Source: Candidatus Nitrosotenuis aquarius
Lineage (GTDB): Archaea > Thermoproteota > Nitrososphaeria > Nitrososphaerales > Nitrosopumilaceae
Assembly (NCBI RefSeq): GCF_002787055.1
Contig: NZ_CP024808.1
Coordinates: 708,328 to 772,327 of the forward strand
DNA: 64,000 nt
Direction: 5' to 3'
In this document: one piece after another, positions 41,905 through 50,853 of the stretch
Position numbering within the stretch: the first letter of the stretch is position 1
How the letters are laid out: every line of letters begins with the position of its first letter
Made by a program: the position numbers and the translations under genes
Notes under the pieces: generated by a model
Seen by the model: only the letters and a program-made list of their open reading frames with translations
What the model was told of the DNA's origin: nothing
Databases searched by the model: none

Positions 41905-42519
41905 CTTCCAAAACTTGGGCTTGACAAAGCGTATTTTCTTTTCAGATATCAAAACATTCCAGTTCACAGAGGCAAATAAAACCATCATGGCAATGCTTGC
42001 CAAGTCCACTACCAACACCCCTACATATCGCTCCTGGAACATTTGCAAAAATGGCGTCAACACCACATCACTTACCGATAGCATCACGTAATATGCCGCA
42101 AATCGCCCAAGCCAATATCCACAATAAATCTGGGCACTTTTTGCCCTCATCAGGCCATACGTAATAAACAAGATATTGTCAGGAAGTGGCGTTGCGGCAA
42201 AGACAAACGATGTGCCAAAGTATCCAAGTCTTTTTGATTGCAAAAAGTTTTGGATTTTATCAAGGCTTGACTTTCTCTCTGTGCTAAGAAATTTTGTAAA
42301 ATAGCTGCTTGCCTTGAGCAGGACAAACCTTCCAAGCGTTGCCCCGCTTGCCCCAATTGCAGCCAACGCAATAGGGTTTAGTGTTGGGTCCAGCGCTCTG
42401 AATGAGACCAGCACAATCCAGGTTGGCGGCATCAAAATAGGCGCCAAATTCAGTACAAACATTAGCAAAAAGATTCCAAAGTACCACAACTGGTAGAAAA
42501 TGGAGAAAATCTCTTCCAT
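41899..42519 (-). CDS. VTT/SNARE-associated-domain (DedA-like) membrane protein
   Basis: 206 aa with about five membrane helices. LNLAPILMPPTWIVLVSFRA and the glycine-rich helix AAIGASGATLGRFVLLKASS, then FGTSFVFAATPLPDNILFI with its Pro-x-Pro, match the VTT domain. These proteins are linked to lipid scrambling or membrane homeostasis. The 3' end overlaps the convergent GNAT frame by 6 bp. Confidence 0.8.
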   Translation of the reverse strand: MEEIFSIFYQLWYFGIFLLMFVLNLAPILMPPTWIVLVSFRALDPTLNPIALAAIGASGATLGRFVLLKASSYFTKFLSTERKSSLDKIQNFLQSKRLGYFGTSFVFAATPLPDNILFITYGLMRAKSAQIYCGYWLGRFAAYYVMLSVSDVVLTPFLQMFQERYVGVLVVDLASIAMMVLFASVNWNVLISEKKIRFVKPKFWKL

Positions 42520-42648
42520 TGATTGATTTTTTGTGCCTATACTAAATTGGTTTGTGGTTTGCGGCTGCGAAATTGTGCAATTTCAGCTACAATCTTGCAA
42601 TAATTTGCGATTCTGATCCCAATTTGCAAATTTGTGGACGAATGGTCC

Positions 42649-42660
42649 AATATATTTAAA
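42649..42660 (+). promoter_or_regulatory. TATA box before the mini zinc-finger gene
   Basis: AATATATTTAAA lies 24-35 bp before the ATG at 42684. Confidence 0.5.
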
Positions 42661-42683
42661 TTTTAAGCAGTGTATTATATCCC

Positions 42684-42806
42684 ATGAGTGCCCGGGCTTG
42701 GAAGTGTTATAGGTGCAGCCTAATTTTCCGGGATGAAATGTCTGCACAAATCCATCGCGACTTGTCGGGCCACAAAACAACCTCCGCTGAGATTGTAGAA
42801 GTATAA
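42684..42806 (+). CDS. 40-aa C2H2 zinc-finger protein
   Basis: MSARAWKCYRCSLIFRDEMS and then AQIHRDLSGH give a C-x2-C-x12-H-x5-H C2H2 finger, which makes up nearly the whole protein. The strong TATA box at the right distance supports expression. Single-finger proteins of this kind occur in archaea as small regulators or adaptors; the target is unknown. Confidence 0.75.
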   Translation: MSARAWKCYRCSLIFRDEMSAQIHRDLSGHKTTSAEIVEV

Positions 42807-42808
42807 GG

Positions 42809-42906
42809 TGCAGAGGGTGGGATTTGAACCCACGAACCCCTAAAGGAAGGGATGTCTTATTTTGATCTTGAGTCCCTCTCGGTTGGCCGGGCTTCGATAC
42901 CTCTGC
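42809..42906 (-). tRNA. tRNA-Leu (CAA) with a 13-nt intron
   Basis: On the minus strand, acceptor GCAGAGG (42906-42900) pairs with CCTCTGC before discriminator A (42809). The D stem is TCG/CGA. Anticodon stem AGGGA/TCCCT frames the loop C-T-C-A-A-G plus A with anticodon CAA. The 13-nt intron ATCAAAATAAGAC (42866-42854) lies between positions 37 and 38. A long variable arm (CCTTTAGGGG) confirms a class II tRNA. The T stem is GTGGG/CCCAC. CC, but not the full CCA, follows the discriminator. Confidence 0.9.
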
Positions 42907-43031
42907 AAGAGCAATTTTCTATTCAGAGTATATAACTGCTCTAGCTGGGATCTGCGATGTTTTGGTATGATTTGCAAAAATGTAAATTAATTTTCAAAAA
43001 CTTAATTATGGAATAATTTGGGATTTAGTTC

Positions 43032-43328
43032 GTGGTAACCACAGAACAAGCAAAAAACATGCGAAACAAAATCGACATTGAAGGAACCATAGAAAGAATG
43101 GGAGAACCACGAACAGTAAATCTCAAAGTTGGCGGAACAACCGAGGTATGCGATGCGTTTTTGGTTGATGAAGCAGGTGAAATCAAGCTAGCACTTTGGG
43201 GAGAAGACATCAAAAAAGTAAAGAACGGATCCAAAGTAGCAATCAAAAACGGCTACACAAACACCTTCAAAAACGAAGTATCGCTTGGCAAAGGCAAATA
43301 CGGCGAGCTAATCGTCAAAGAATACTAG
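43032..43328 (+). CDS. OB-fold nucleic-acid-binding protein (RPA/SSB-like)
   Basis: 98 aa from a GTG. The strands IDIEGTIERMGEPRTVNLKV, CDAFLVDEAGEIKLALWGED and KVKNGSKVAIKNGYTNTFKN make one OB fold of the thaumarchaeal/crenarchaeal SSB-RPA type, without zinc finger or acidic tail. It probably binds single-stranded DNA or RNA. Confidence 0.85.
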   Translation: MVTTEQAKNMRNKIDIEGTIERMGEPRTVNLKVGGTTEVCDAFLVDEAGEIKLALWGEDIKKVKNGSKVAIKNGYTNTFKNEVSLGKGKYGELIVKEY

Positions 43329-43924
43329 GTAAACCTAGAACTTTTCTTTCTATAATCAATTACTAGAATTATTACTCCAATTATTATTACGATAATTCCA
43401 ATCATTAGCAAAATTCCAGATATTGCAAGTGGCACCAGCGTCTTGACAAGAGGCGAGTCAGGGTCTGAGAATTTCTCAGATGTTTCCGGATTTTTTGTAA
43501 ACATCATCATGGTGTTGATTGGCCTAGGTCCGGTGTTTTTTACATGAAAACTGTAAATGTCTGGATTTTCTATTTTCATAGTCTCAAATAGTGCAGGCTG
43601 GTCTGACTGGAATGTTCCAAGATCATCGCCGTAAATGTTTGATATTGAAATTGATACAGAGTCACCACTCTGGAAATCCATTATCTGTATGCCCCAAAAT
43701 ACAGAATCAACACCACTGCTGGCATCAAATGAGAATGTTCCCGTCTCGCCAGGCTCGATTTGAGTTCTGTCTGTGACCTCATCGAACATTCCTTCCATCA
43801 TGTCAGATATGGCAAACTCGGAATCCGGAAAGCCGGTGCTTGAAACAAGAGACATTGCAACTGCAAACGATATCACCACTAGCGATACTCCGCCAACTGA
43901 GATGTAGATTCCGCGCTTTTGCAT
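43325..43924 (-). CDS. membrane protein with extracellular beta domain
   Basis: 199 aa. An N-terminal span (about residues 7-27, ISVGGVSLVVISFAVAMSLV) and a C-terminal span (about 160-187, ISGILLMIGIIVIIIGVIIL) flank an outside domain rich in Ser, Asp and Gly (TFSFDASSGVDSVFWGIQIM). No family recognised; it resembles archaeal emp24-like/GOLD-type lumenal beta domains only loosely. Confidence 0.7.
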   Translation of the reverse strand: MQKRGIYISVGGVSLVVISFAVAMSLVSSTGFPDSEFAISDMMEGMFDEVTDRTQIEPGETGTFSFDASSGVDSVFWGIQIMDFQSGDSVSISISNIYGDDLGTFQSDQPALFETMKIENPDIYSFHVKNTGPRPINTMMMFTKNPETSEKFSDPDSPLVKTLVPLAISGILLMIGIIVIIIGVIILVIDYRKKSSRFT

Positions 43925-43955
43925 GACTGACTAGAAATTTCGTGTTATAATGAGC

Positions 43956-44792
43956 TTATCGTCTGGATTTCTTTGGTTTGGCTTTCTTTGCTTTTTTGGC
44001 TGCTTTTCTTTTTGCGGCCTTTTTCTTGGCAGCTGCCTTTCTTTTTGCCGCTGCTTTTTTGGCCGCTGCCTTTCTTTTTTTGGCCATTTGTTCTTCTAGC
44101 TTGGCAGTAATCTTTGCCAGTGCTTTGGCTGCACTTTCCTCTCGCTTTTCTGCCGTTGCTAGCTTTTTCTTGAACTTTTCAGAATCAATTTTGCTTTCCT
44201 TTAGTTGTGTGACAAGAGTGGGCTTTGACTTTGCCTCCTTGTGGATTTTTTGAGTCGTAGCTGATTGGGATTTTTTGTAATCGACGATTTCTTTGTCAAC
44301 CTTTTGCACTGCCTTTTCCCTTATCTGTAACTCTGATTCTAGCTCTTGGATCTTTTCTGTTGCTATGTCCAGTCGGTATTGGGCGTTTGATTTTGCCTCG
44401 TCGGTGTCGGCATTTGCCAGATCAATTTCTGCCTGGTCTTTTGCCTCGTTTTCTTTGATCAGCCTTTCCTGGGCGGATTTTGCCAGCCTCTCCAGGCTTT
44501 CCTTTCTTGCTAAAATCTGGTTAAACTCCATGTTAATGTCGGTTAGCTGCTCTTTGTCGTGTTCTAGGTGTCGCTCCAATCTTTTTAGTCCCGATGTTGA
44601 GCGCCTTCCAAGCGATTTTGCCTCATCTAGCGCACGCTCGCTTTGCCTTCGAATTTTGGCTGCTTCCATCTTTTGCTGTTTTAGTCTCTCAGCTAGCTTT
44701 TCTAATGATGCCAATACCAAAAACTCCTCAAATGATACGCATAAGCTTTGACTATTTTCAGTATTTGACTTGTGAGTTAAGAAATTTAACAC
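43956..44792 (-). CDS. coiled-coil protein with Lys/Ala-rich histone H1-like tail
   Basis: 278 aa in the longest frame (GTG at 44792); the real start may be a TTG near 44714-44720, just before ASLEKLAERLKQQKMEAA. Residues 30-215 are a continuous coiled coil (heptads rich in Lys, Glu, Gln). The last about 50 residues are almost only Ala and Lys with a few Arg (AAKRKAAAKKKAAKRKAAKK), like histone H1 or bacterial HC1 tails. DNA or RNA binding and compaction is a reasonable inference. Confidence 0.75.
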   Translation of the reverse strand: MLNFLTHKSNTENSQSLCVSFEEFLVLASLEKLAERLKQQKMEAAKIRRQSERALDEAKSLGRRSTSGLKRLERHLEHDKEQLTDINMEFNQILARKESLERLAKSAQERLIKENEAKDQAEIDLANADTDEAKSNAQYRLDIATEKIQELESELQIREKAVQKVDKEIVDYKKSQSATTQKIHKEAKSKPTLVTQLKESKIDSEKFKKKLATAEKREESAAKALAKITAKLEEQMAKKRKAAAKKAAAKRKAAAKKKAAKRKAAKKAKKAKPKKSRR

Positions 44793-44860
44793 TGGTACGA
44801 GTTTTTTGGTAGCGGTAAGGGGCGGATTTAGTTAAATTGATCCCATTATACCACCAAAGC

Positions 44861-45172
44861 ATGGAATTTCACCCATCTCAGATCCCAATAATCAAAACAT
44901 ACAGCATCACCGACGAAAAGGCGGCATCCGAGTCTGCCCTAGAGATGGTCAATTTGGGGTTTGAGAACCAAAAGGGCGGATTCAAGGTTTTAATGCCAAA
45001 ACAGGAAAAGATTGCAAAAAGAATCGGATTTACCATAACTACTGAGATCAATTACATGTTGCGCAAAAAAAACCAAGAGCGAAACCTAAGGTACTGGACC
45101 TATCACCATGACGAGAAAAGCTATGCAATCGTGCTGATCAGCGGCAATGTCTTTGACGAGCTAGGCCTCTGA
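44861..45172 (+). CDS. hypothetical protein, 103 aa
   Basis: Starts at ATG 44861 (MEFHPSQIPIIKTYSITDEK); a TTG eight codons upstream is less likely. Charged, alpha/beta, with QKGGFKVLMPKQEKIAKRIG and YAIVLISGNVFDELGL. No family recognised. The last 12 bp overlap the convergent PAP2 gene. Confidence 0.6.
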   Translation: MEFHPSQIPIIKTYSITDEKAASESALEMVNLGFENQKGGFKVLMPKQEKIAKRIGFTITTEINYMLRKKNQERNLRYWTYHHDEKSYAIVLISGNVFDELGL

Positions 45173-45820
45173 CTTTGCAAAGAATTTGTACAGCTTTAGC
45201 TTGTTGCCAATTATGGCTGCCAGAGTAGTGCCAAATATTGTTCCGCCGATTACATCCATCGGGTAGTGCTGCAACACATAGACTCGGCTCAGCGATTCCA
45301 GAACGGGAAATGCCCAGATCAGGTATCTGCCCCGAGGGAACCTATTAGATAACGCATAGCCAGCAAGCAAAGCAATCACTGCCGCCCTAGTAGCATGGCC
45401 TGACGGAAAAGAGCCGTTTGTTCCCAGAACAAATGTGTCCTGGGCTATCTCATATGGCAATTCACTTCCCAAAAATTCCAGTTCTGGCCTAGGATTGTCA
45501 ATTACGTATCCCTTGAGATAGCCTGCACCAATTGTGCCTGCAACCAGGCTCAAGAGCATCACAAGTCCAATTCTTCTAGTTCTTCGAATAATCAGAATCA
45601 CTATGCTAAATAGTACCAGCCAGCGCACATCGCCAATTTCTGTTATAATCCACATTGCAAGGTCCAAGTTGTGGTTTCCCCCAATTGACTGGAAGTACAA
45701 AACAGTGGAGCGGTCAAAGTCTTGCGTTACTTTGGTCTGCACCAAAACAGACAGCACTATGAATGATATCATCAAGACAAAGAACGGCCTAGATCGTAGG
45801 CCAAACAACCAGTTTTGCAA
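45161..45820 (-). CDS. PAP2-family membrane phosphatase
   Basis: 219 aa with about six membrane helices. The three phosphatase motifs are present: KGYVIDNPRP, FPSGHATRAAV and SRVYVLQHYPMDVIGG. Such enzymes dephosphorylate lipid phosphates or polyprenyl pyrophosphate. It is divergent from pgk. Confidence 0.9.
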   Translation of the reverse strand: MQNWLFGLRSRPFFVLMISFIVLSVLVQTKVTQDFDRSTVLYFQSIGGNHNLDLAMWIITEIGDVRWLVLFSIVILIIRRTRRIGLVMLLSLVAGTIGAGYLKGYVIDNPRPELEFLGSELPYEIAQDTFVLGTNGSFPSGHATRAAVIALLAGYALSNRFPRGRYLIWAFPVLESLSRVYVLQHYPMDVIGGTIFGTTLAAIIGNKLKLYKFFAKSEA

Positions 45821-45909
45821 TCACACAAAGGCCAGTGCTGTTGCTTTTAATTTTTCTGCAGAAATTGATCGGCTCAAAGATTTTAAGATGGCAAAAAAAC
45901 ACCACAGAC

Positions 45910-47118
45910 GTGAAGATCCTAACGCTTGGAGATTTTGACCTAAAGGGAAAGACAGTTCTCCTTCGCGTTGACATGAATTGCCCAATAGATCCTGCAACCG
46001 GCGAGATTTCCGGAGTAAAGAGAATTGAAGAGGCAACCGAAACCATCACTGCACTATCAGAGGCCAAAGTGGTTGTAGTGTCACACCAGGGCAGAGTTGG
46101 CAACAAGGACTATATCGGAATGGAGCAGCACGCAAAAATTTTGGAAAAGATGCTCGGCAAAAAAGTCACATACGTGCAAGACGTAATTGGCTCACTTGCC
46201 CAAGATGCAATTAAGAAAATGCAAAACGGCGACATCATCCTGTTGGATAATTTGAGGTTTTGTGCAGAAGAAAATTACGAGTTTACACCAGAAGATGCAT
46301 CGCAGACAATAATGGTGCAAAGACTGGGAAAATTATTTGACCTGTGTGTTCTGGATTCATTTCCGTCTGCACACAGGGCGCACCCTTCCTTGGTTGGGTT
46401 CTCCCATGTCATACCCACATGCGCAGGCAAGATAGTAGAGCGAGAGGTAAGAAAGCTGGAAGAGATCCTAACCGTGGCAAAGGCTCCGCACGTAATAGTG
46501 CTTGGGGGCTCCAAGGTGACTGACAGACTGGAAGCAATCAAGATGCTAATCAAGCGTGGGCGGGCAGACCAAATACTTCTGACGGGCCTAATAGGCAACG
46601 TTTTCATGCGTGCGCAGGCTCGAATCAAGTACCCATTAGGCATCAAGGGGGAAGAGGACGCAGTAGCCAAAGCCCATGCACTAATGGGAGAATACCCAGA
46701 CGTCTTCTTTACACCAGTGGATGTCGCAATCAGTAATGAAGGAAAGCGAGTCGAGCTTGATGTACGATTATTAAACAAGGGCGACCAGATTTACGATCTT
46801 GGGCCAAAGACAATAGAGCACTATTCCAAGATAATATCTGGTGCAGGAACCGTATTCATTTCAGGCCCGCCAGGATTTTTTGAAAAAGAAGACTTTAGCT
46901 ACGGAACCAAGGCAATGCTAGAAGCGGTTGCAAATTCCATGGCAACAACAATTGTTAGCGGCGGACACCTAACATCTGCTCTAAAAAAATATGGCCTAGC
47001 AGAGAAAATAACTCACATCAGTACGGCAGGCGGGGCACTGGTGTTATACCTGACTGGAGAAAAGCTTCCAATGATCCAGTCGTTGGAATCGGCAGCCGCC
47101 AGATTCAGATCTAAATAG
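45910..47118 (+). CDS. pgk: phosphoglycerate kinase
   Basis: 402 aa from a GTG at 45910, chosen because VKILTLGDFDLKGKTVLLRV begins the conserved domain; the longer frame to 45835 adds an unlikely hydrophobic leader. Segments RVDMNCPIDPATGEI, SHQGRVGNKDY, FPSAHRAHPSLVGF, LGGSKVTDRLEAI and VSGGHLTSAL are PGK hallmarks in archaeal form. It works in gluconeogenesis with apgM (12.3 kb). Confidence 0.95.
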   Translation: MKILTLGDFDLKGKTVLLRVDMNCPIDPATGEISGVKRIEEATETITALSEAKVVVVSHQGRVGNKDYIGMEQHAKILEKMLGKKVTYVQDVIGSLAQDAIKKMQNGDIILLDNLRFCAEENYEFTPEDASQTIMVQRLGKLFDLCVLDSFPSAHRAHPSLVGFSHVIPTCAGKIVEREVRKLEEILTVAKAPHVIVLGGSKVTDRLEAIKMLIKRGRADQILLTGLIGNVFMRAQARIKYPLGIKGEEDAVAKAHALMGEYPDVFFTPVDVAISNEGKRVELDVRLLNKGDQIYDLGPKTIEHYSKIISGAGTVFISGPPGFFEKEDFSYGTKAMLEAVANSMATTIVSGGHLTSALKKYGLAEKITHISTAGGALVLYLTGEKLPMIQSLESAAARFRSK

Positions 47119-47431
47119 CTGCATTACACAGGGGACAGTTTTTTTCTTCTGACTTGTTTACTGGGATTTCTGCCTTGCATGCGGGACAGGTTACTTTTTC
47201 CAGCGGATCGAATAGCTTGAACCATTGTGTGGTAAAGTTTTGCGCAATGTTTCTCATAATTCCTGCATCGCACAGATTGGCAAAGTACTGTTCCATGTCG
47301 TCTATTGTGAGTGATTTTTCTATCTTGTTTGTGTTTTGCAGTTCTGCAAATATTTGGTCGTTTGTGAATCTTTCATCTGTGTTGAATTTTGCAAAAATAG
47401 CGTTGCGAATCTCTAATGAAATGTCCGACAT
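47111..47431 (-). CDS. winged-helix plus zinc-ribbon small protein
   Basis: 106 aa. Residues 1-70 look like a winged helix (FTNDQIFAELQNTNKIEKSL, YFANLCDAGIMRNIAQNFTT). The C-terminal ribbon has C-x2-C twice (VTCPACKAEI, KNCPLCNAAI). It may be a small transcription or RNA-related factor. It lies downstream of the suf operon on the same strand, 7 bp after sufU, so cotranscription is likely. Confidence 0.7.
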   Translation of the reverse strand: MSDISLEIRNAIFAKFNTDERFTNDQIFAELQNTNKIEKSLTIDDMEQYFANLCDAGIMRNIAQNFTTQWFKLFDPLEKVTCPACKAEIPVNKSEEKNCPLCNAAI

Positions 47432-47438
47432 AATACCA

Positions 47439-47873
47439 CTAGTATAGGCTTGAGGCTTCCTGTTTTAAGGCATCTGCATTTGCATCTTTTGCTGCCAAAT
47501 ACGAGTACAGGCCGTATTTTAGGACCTTGAGTGAGAGTAATGCGCATTTTATGCGCACGGCCTGGAGGTTTTCGAGGCCCAATTCCCCAAGGACATCATT
47601 TTTCTGGATCTTTCGCACGTCTTCGATGCTTTTGCCCTTGACTATTTCGGTCAAAACCGAGGTGCATGCAAGGCAGATTGCGCATCCGCGTCCGCTGAAC
47701 TTGATGTCAGATACCTTATCGTTGTCAACATTCATGTAAATGTCGATGCTGTCCCCACAAAGAGGATTGCTGTCGTGGTAATGTACCGTCGGGTTTTCAA
47801 TTTTGCCAAAATTGCTTGGGTGCCTAGAGTAATCCACGATCATTTCGTGGTAAATGTCTGCATTGTCACTCAT
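47439..47873 (-). CDS. sufU: SufU/IscU-like Fe-S scaffold or sulfur-transfer protein
   Basis: 144 aa. The three conserved cysteines are in SNPLCGDSIDIYMN, SGRGCAICLACTSV and later VRIKCALLSLKV. The 18-21-residue insertion region typical of SufU seems to be represented by the GKSIEDVRKIQKNDVLGELG segment. It would accept sulfur from SufS. It is coupled to sufS by ATGA. Confidence 0.93.
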   Translation of the reverse strand: MSDNADIYHEMIVDYSRHPSNFGKIENPTVHYHDSNPLCGDSIDIYMNVDNDKVSDIKFSGRGCAICLACTSVLTEIVKGKSIEDVRKIQKNDVLGELGLENLQAVRIKCALLSLKVLKYGLYSYLAAKDANADALKQEASSLY

Positions 47874-49111
47874 AGCTTAAACAACCTCGCAGCTCTGGAC
47901 AGTGAATTGATGAGTACGTCTACTTCTTCTTTTGTATTGTAAATGTAAAAGCTTGCACGAGAGGTTGCCGCAATGTCTAGCTTTTCCATTAGTACTTGGG
48001 CGCAGTGGTGGCCTGATCGTATTGCAACCCCGTCTTCATCTATTATTGTAGCTAGGTCATGCGGGTGAATGTCCGCAAAATTAAACGATATTACTCCTCC
48101 TCGCTTTGACATGTCCGATGTTCCGTATAGTTTGATTCCGTTTATTTGCGATAGCTTGTCCAGTGCGTATTTTGTGATTTCTATTTCATGTGCTCGCACA
48201 TAGTCCATGCCAATGTTGTTTAGATAGTCAATTGCTGCGGCAAATCCGATTACGTCCGCAATGTTTGGAGTGCCTGCCTCGAATTTGTACGGCAGATCAT
48301 TCCATGTTGTTTCGTACTTGTGGACCTCGCGAATCATGTCGCCTCCCCCGTGGAATGGCGCCATTTGCTCTAGGAGTTCTTTTTTTGCCCAAAGGACCCC
48401 AACGCCTGTAGGACCTAGCATTTTGTGCCCAGAGAAAGCAAAGAAATCGCATCCAAGCGCATCAATGTCCACTTTCATGTGCGGAACAGACTGGGCGCCG
48501 TCAATTAAAACCCGGACTCCTGCCTTTTTGCATTTTGCAATCACCGCCGCAACATCAGTAATGGTTCCCAGCACATTTGACATTTGGCTTACTGCTACTA
48601 GCTTGACTTTGCCTGTTGCCAGGTACTGGTCTAGCTGGTCTAGCATCAGCTCGCCATTGTCATCGATTGCAATGTATTCCAGCTTGCCCTTTTTTTCCTG
48701 GGTCAGGAGCTGCCATGGAACAATATTGGAATGGTGCTCGTATTCCGTGGTGACTATAATGTCGCCTTCCTTGATGTTTTGCCTGCCCCATGCATATGCT
48801 ACCAGGTTGATTGCCTCTGTTGTTCCCCTAACAAAGACGATTTCTTGCCTGTCCTTGATGTTGAGGAACTTTGCAATCTTGTCTCGGGTCATCTCGTATG
48901 CTTCTGTTGCCTCTTCTGCCAATGCGTGTACTGCCCTGTGGATATTGGAATTGTGATTGGTATAGAAATCAGTAATTGCGTTGATTACCTGGATTGGCTT
49001 TTGTGTTGTTGCTGCATTGTCCAGGTATACTAGATTTTTTCCGTTTCGAACCTTTCTCTGTAGAATTGGAAAGTCTTTTCTGATTTGTTCAGTGGAAATT
49101 ATAGTTTGCAT
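47870..49111 (-). CDS. sufS: cysteine desulfurase SufS
   Basis: 413 aa, PLP enzyme. It starts with IRKDFPILQRKVRNGKNLVY and YLDNAATTQKP. The PLP lysine is in DFFAFSGHKMLGPTGVGVLW; the catalytic cysteine is in AIRSGHHCAQVLM. These are group II (SufS/CsdB) features. It supplies sulfide for SufBCD. Confidence 0.96.
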   Translation of the reverse strand: MQTIISTEQIRKDFPILQRKVRNGKNLVYLDNAATTQKPIQVINAITDFYTNHNSNIHRAVHALAEEATEAYEMTRDKIAKFLNIKDRQEIVFVRGTTEAINLVAYAWGRQNIKEGDIIVTTEYEHHSNIVPWQLLTQEKKGKLEYIAIDDNGELMLDQLDQYLATGKVKLVAVSQMSNVLGTITDVAAVIAKCKKAGVRVLIDGAQSVPHMKVDIDALGCDFFAFSGHKMLGPTGVGVLWAKKELLEQMAPFHGGGDMIREVHKYETTWNDLPYKFEAGTPNIADVIGFAAAIDYLNNIGMDYVRAHEIEITKYALDKLSQINGIKLYGTSDMSKRGGVISFNFADIHPHDLATIIDEDGVAIRSGHHCAQVLMEKLDIAATSRASFYIYNTKEEVDVLINSLSRAARLFKL

Positions 49112-49113
49112 GG

Positions 49114-49431
49114 CTAAACCTCAACGTAGATCTCGTTGTGATCTATTTTAACATTGTAAATTTTCAGAGCAACTTCGGCCGGCGGATTTTGCGGCTGCCC
49201 GTTCTCCAGATTAAAAACAGAAAGATGTAATGGGCATCGAACCCCATCATCTGACAAAAATCCAGTTGACAGGTCAGCCTCTGCGTGCGTGCATATTCTG
49301 TCGGTTGCGTAGATTTTGCCCCCTAGATTTGTGATTAGCAATTTTTTTTCTTCAATGTCAACAGAGCACATGTCGTTGTTTTTTAGCTGGTCTTGCGCAC
49401 ATGCCTTTACCCATCTTCCCAAGCTGATCAC
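49114..49431 (-). CDS. Rieske-type [2Fe-2S] ferredoxin in the suf operon
   Basis: 105 aa from a GTG overlapping the sufD stop (GTGA). The cluster motifs are C-x-H (RICTHAEADL) and C-x2-H (VRCPLHLSVF), 17 residues apart, as in soluble dioxygenase-type Rieske ferredoxins. It could deliver electrons for cluster assembly. The gene order sufD-Rieske-sufS makes this role plausible (inference). Confidence 0.9.
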   Translation of the reverse strand: MISLGRWVKACAQDQLKNNDMCSVDIEEKKLLITNLGGKIYATDRICTHAEADLSTGFLSDDGVRCPLHLSVFNLENGQPQNPPAEVALKIYNVKIDHNEIYVEV

Positions 49432-50828
49432 CTGTACTTGTAGTGGGTTTCTATTTGGTCTGCTTCCTTGTATCTTACTTCTTCCACTTCGACTATGGCT
49501 CGAAGATTTTCGTCTGATTTGAGTACGAGGTCGCGTCCTGCCCACTTTGATTCAATAAGATATGCAATCCATGCCCGCACTTGGTACGACATTGTTCTAG
49601 ACATCGGCTCTAGGAATCCTTCTACGATGATTCTCTCTGCCTCTGCCCTGTCTAGACACCTGCAGCCAAGATAGAAAATCTGCTCTTCATCCACCTGTGC
49701 TACGGATGCAGAGTGTGTTGCCTTGACATCGTTGGTCAGGATTTCAAGGCCTGGAATTGCGTCGGATTTTGCGTCTTTATCCAATAGAATAGAACGCCCT
49801 GACAGAAATGATCTTGATTGTGAAGCGCCTTCCAGAATTTTGATCATTCCTTTGAATAATGATTTTGATTTGTTTCTTAGAACTGATCTTTGCACTACCT
49901 TGCCTTCGGTTGCCTGTTTTTTGTGAATCAGGTTTGCAGACAGGTCAAATGACTGCTCATTGTCGCCAAAGACAATTTCTGCGTCTTCTGCATATGCGCC
50001 GACACCGTCAAGGTAGTAGTTTGTCCTGTATCTGGACAGCATAGAGCCAAACAGCCCCAGATACCAAGTTATTTTTGCGTCCTGTGATATGGTACAGTTT
50101 CTAGTTGAGAAATTTACTGCTGACTGGTCCATTGCCTGAAATGTAGTCATTGCAAGCTGCGAGTTTGCCTGGGCGTCAACTGTTAGCAGTTCCAGGTATG
50201 CTTGCTGGCTTGTGCTTTTTGGCGCGTACAATTCCTGTACGATGCTTGCCTTGCTTGATTGTTCTGCCACTATGACATTTTTGGATATTGTGGATGTGCC
50301 GTCTGGCGATATGCAGGACACGATATGAATTGGTTTGTCCAAGATCAGGTTCTTTGGGATTTTGACAAATATCCCAGAGTTGAATGCTGCATTATTCAAT
50401 GCCGTGTACTTGTCTTCTTTTGGATCCGATGATTCCAGTGCTTTTTTGACCAGCTCTGGATTGTTTTGAATTGCGTCATAAATCGATGATATTACAACTC
50501 CTTTTGCCTTGAGATCCTCTGGGAGGTTTATTCTGAAAATATTGGTGCCAGCTTGGATGATGTGGATTTCCTTTTCCAGTTCTGCCAGTCTTGGCTTTAG
50601 CGCATCAAAGATTGCGTTTTGCGATTCTGTTACTAGTGATACCTCGGATGGATTCATTCTTTTTGCGTCTGTGTACTTGTTGTATAGCGGCGACACCTCT
50701 GGCGGCAGTGACTCATAAATTGCAAACGAGTTTTTTCTGATTTGTTTTAGCCAGTCTGGCTCTTTTTTTGATGCAGAGATTTCATCCACATGAGTCGGAT
50801 TGATTGTGGATAAAGCGAGTTTTTGCAT
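49428..50828 (-). CDS. sufD: Fe-S cluster assembly protein SufD
   Basis: 466 aa, SufBD family. The N-terminal helical part has KKEPDWLKQIRKNSFAIYES; the beta-helix core follows, and the C-terminal end DVKATHSASVAQVDEEQIFY with GCRCLDRAEAERIIVEGFLE is the SufBD signature. It lacks the SufB-specific early segments, so it is SufD. It forms the scaffold with SufB and SufC. Confidence 0.93.
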   Translation of the reverse strand: MQKLALSTINPTHVDEISASKKEPDWLKQIRKNSFAIYESLPPEVSPLYNKYTDAKRMNPSEVSLVTESQNAIFDALKPRLAELEKEIHIIQAGTNIFRINLPEDLKAKGVVISSIYDAIQNNPELVKKALESSDPKEDKYTALNNAAFNSGIFVKIPKNLILDKPIHIVSCISPDGTSTISKNVIVAEQSSKASIVQELYAPKSTSQQAYLELLTVDAQANSQLAMTTFQAMDQSAVNFSTRNCTISQDAKITWYLGLFGSMLSRYRTNYYLDGVGAYAEDAEIVFGDNEQSFDLSANLIHKKQATEGKVVQRSVLRNKSKSLFKGMIKILEGASQSRSFLSGRSILLDKDAKSDAIPGLEILTNDVKATHSASVAQVDEEQIFYLGCRCLDRAEAERIIVEGFLEPMSRTMSYQVRAWIAYLIESKWAGRDLVLKSDENLRAIVEVEEVRYKEADQIETHYKYR

Positions 50829-50853
50829 GGTACAACAAAAAGAATGATAGGCT

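Noticed and set aside
42583-42780. Reverse frame over the mini zinc-finger gene
   Set aside because: The plus strand has a TATA box and a complete C2H2 motif; the reverse frame has neither.
45534-45938. Plus-strand frame ending in AKKHHRREDPNAWRF before pgk
   Set aside because: It is antisense to PAP2 and runs into pgk out of frame; pgk uses the GTG at 45910.
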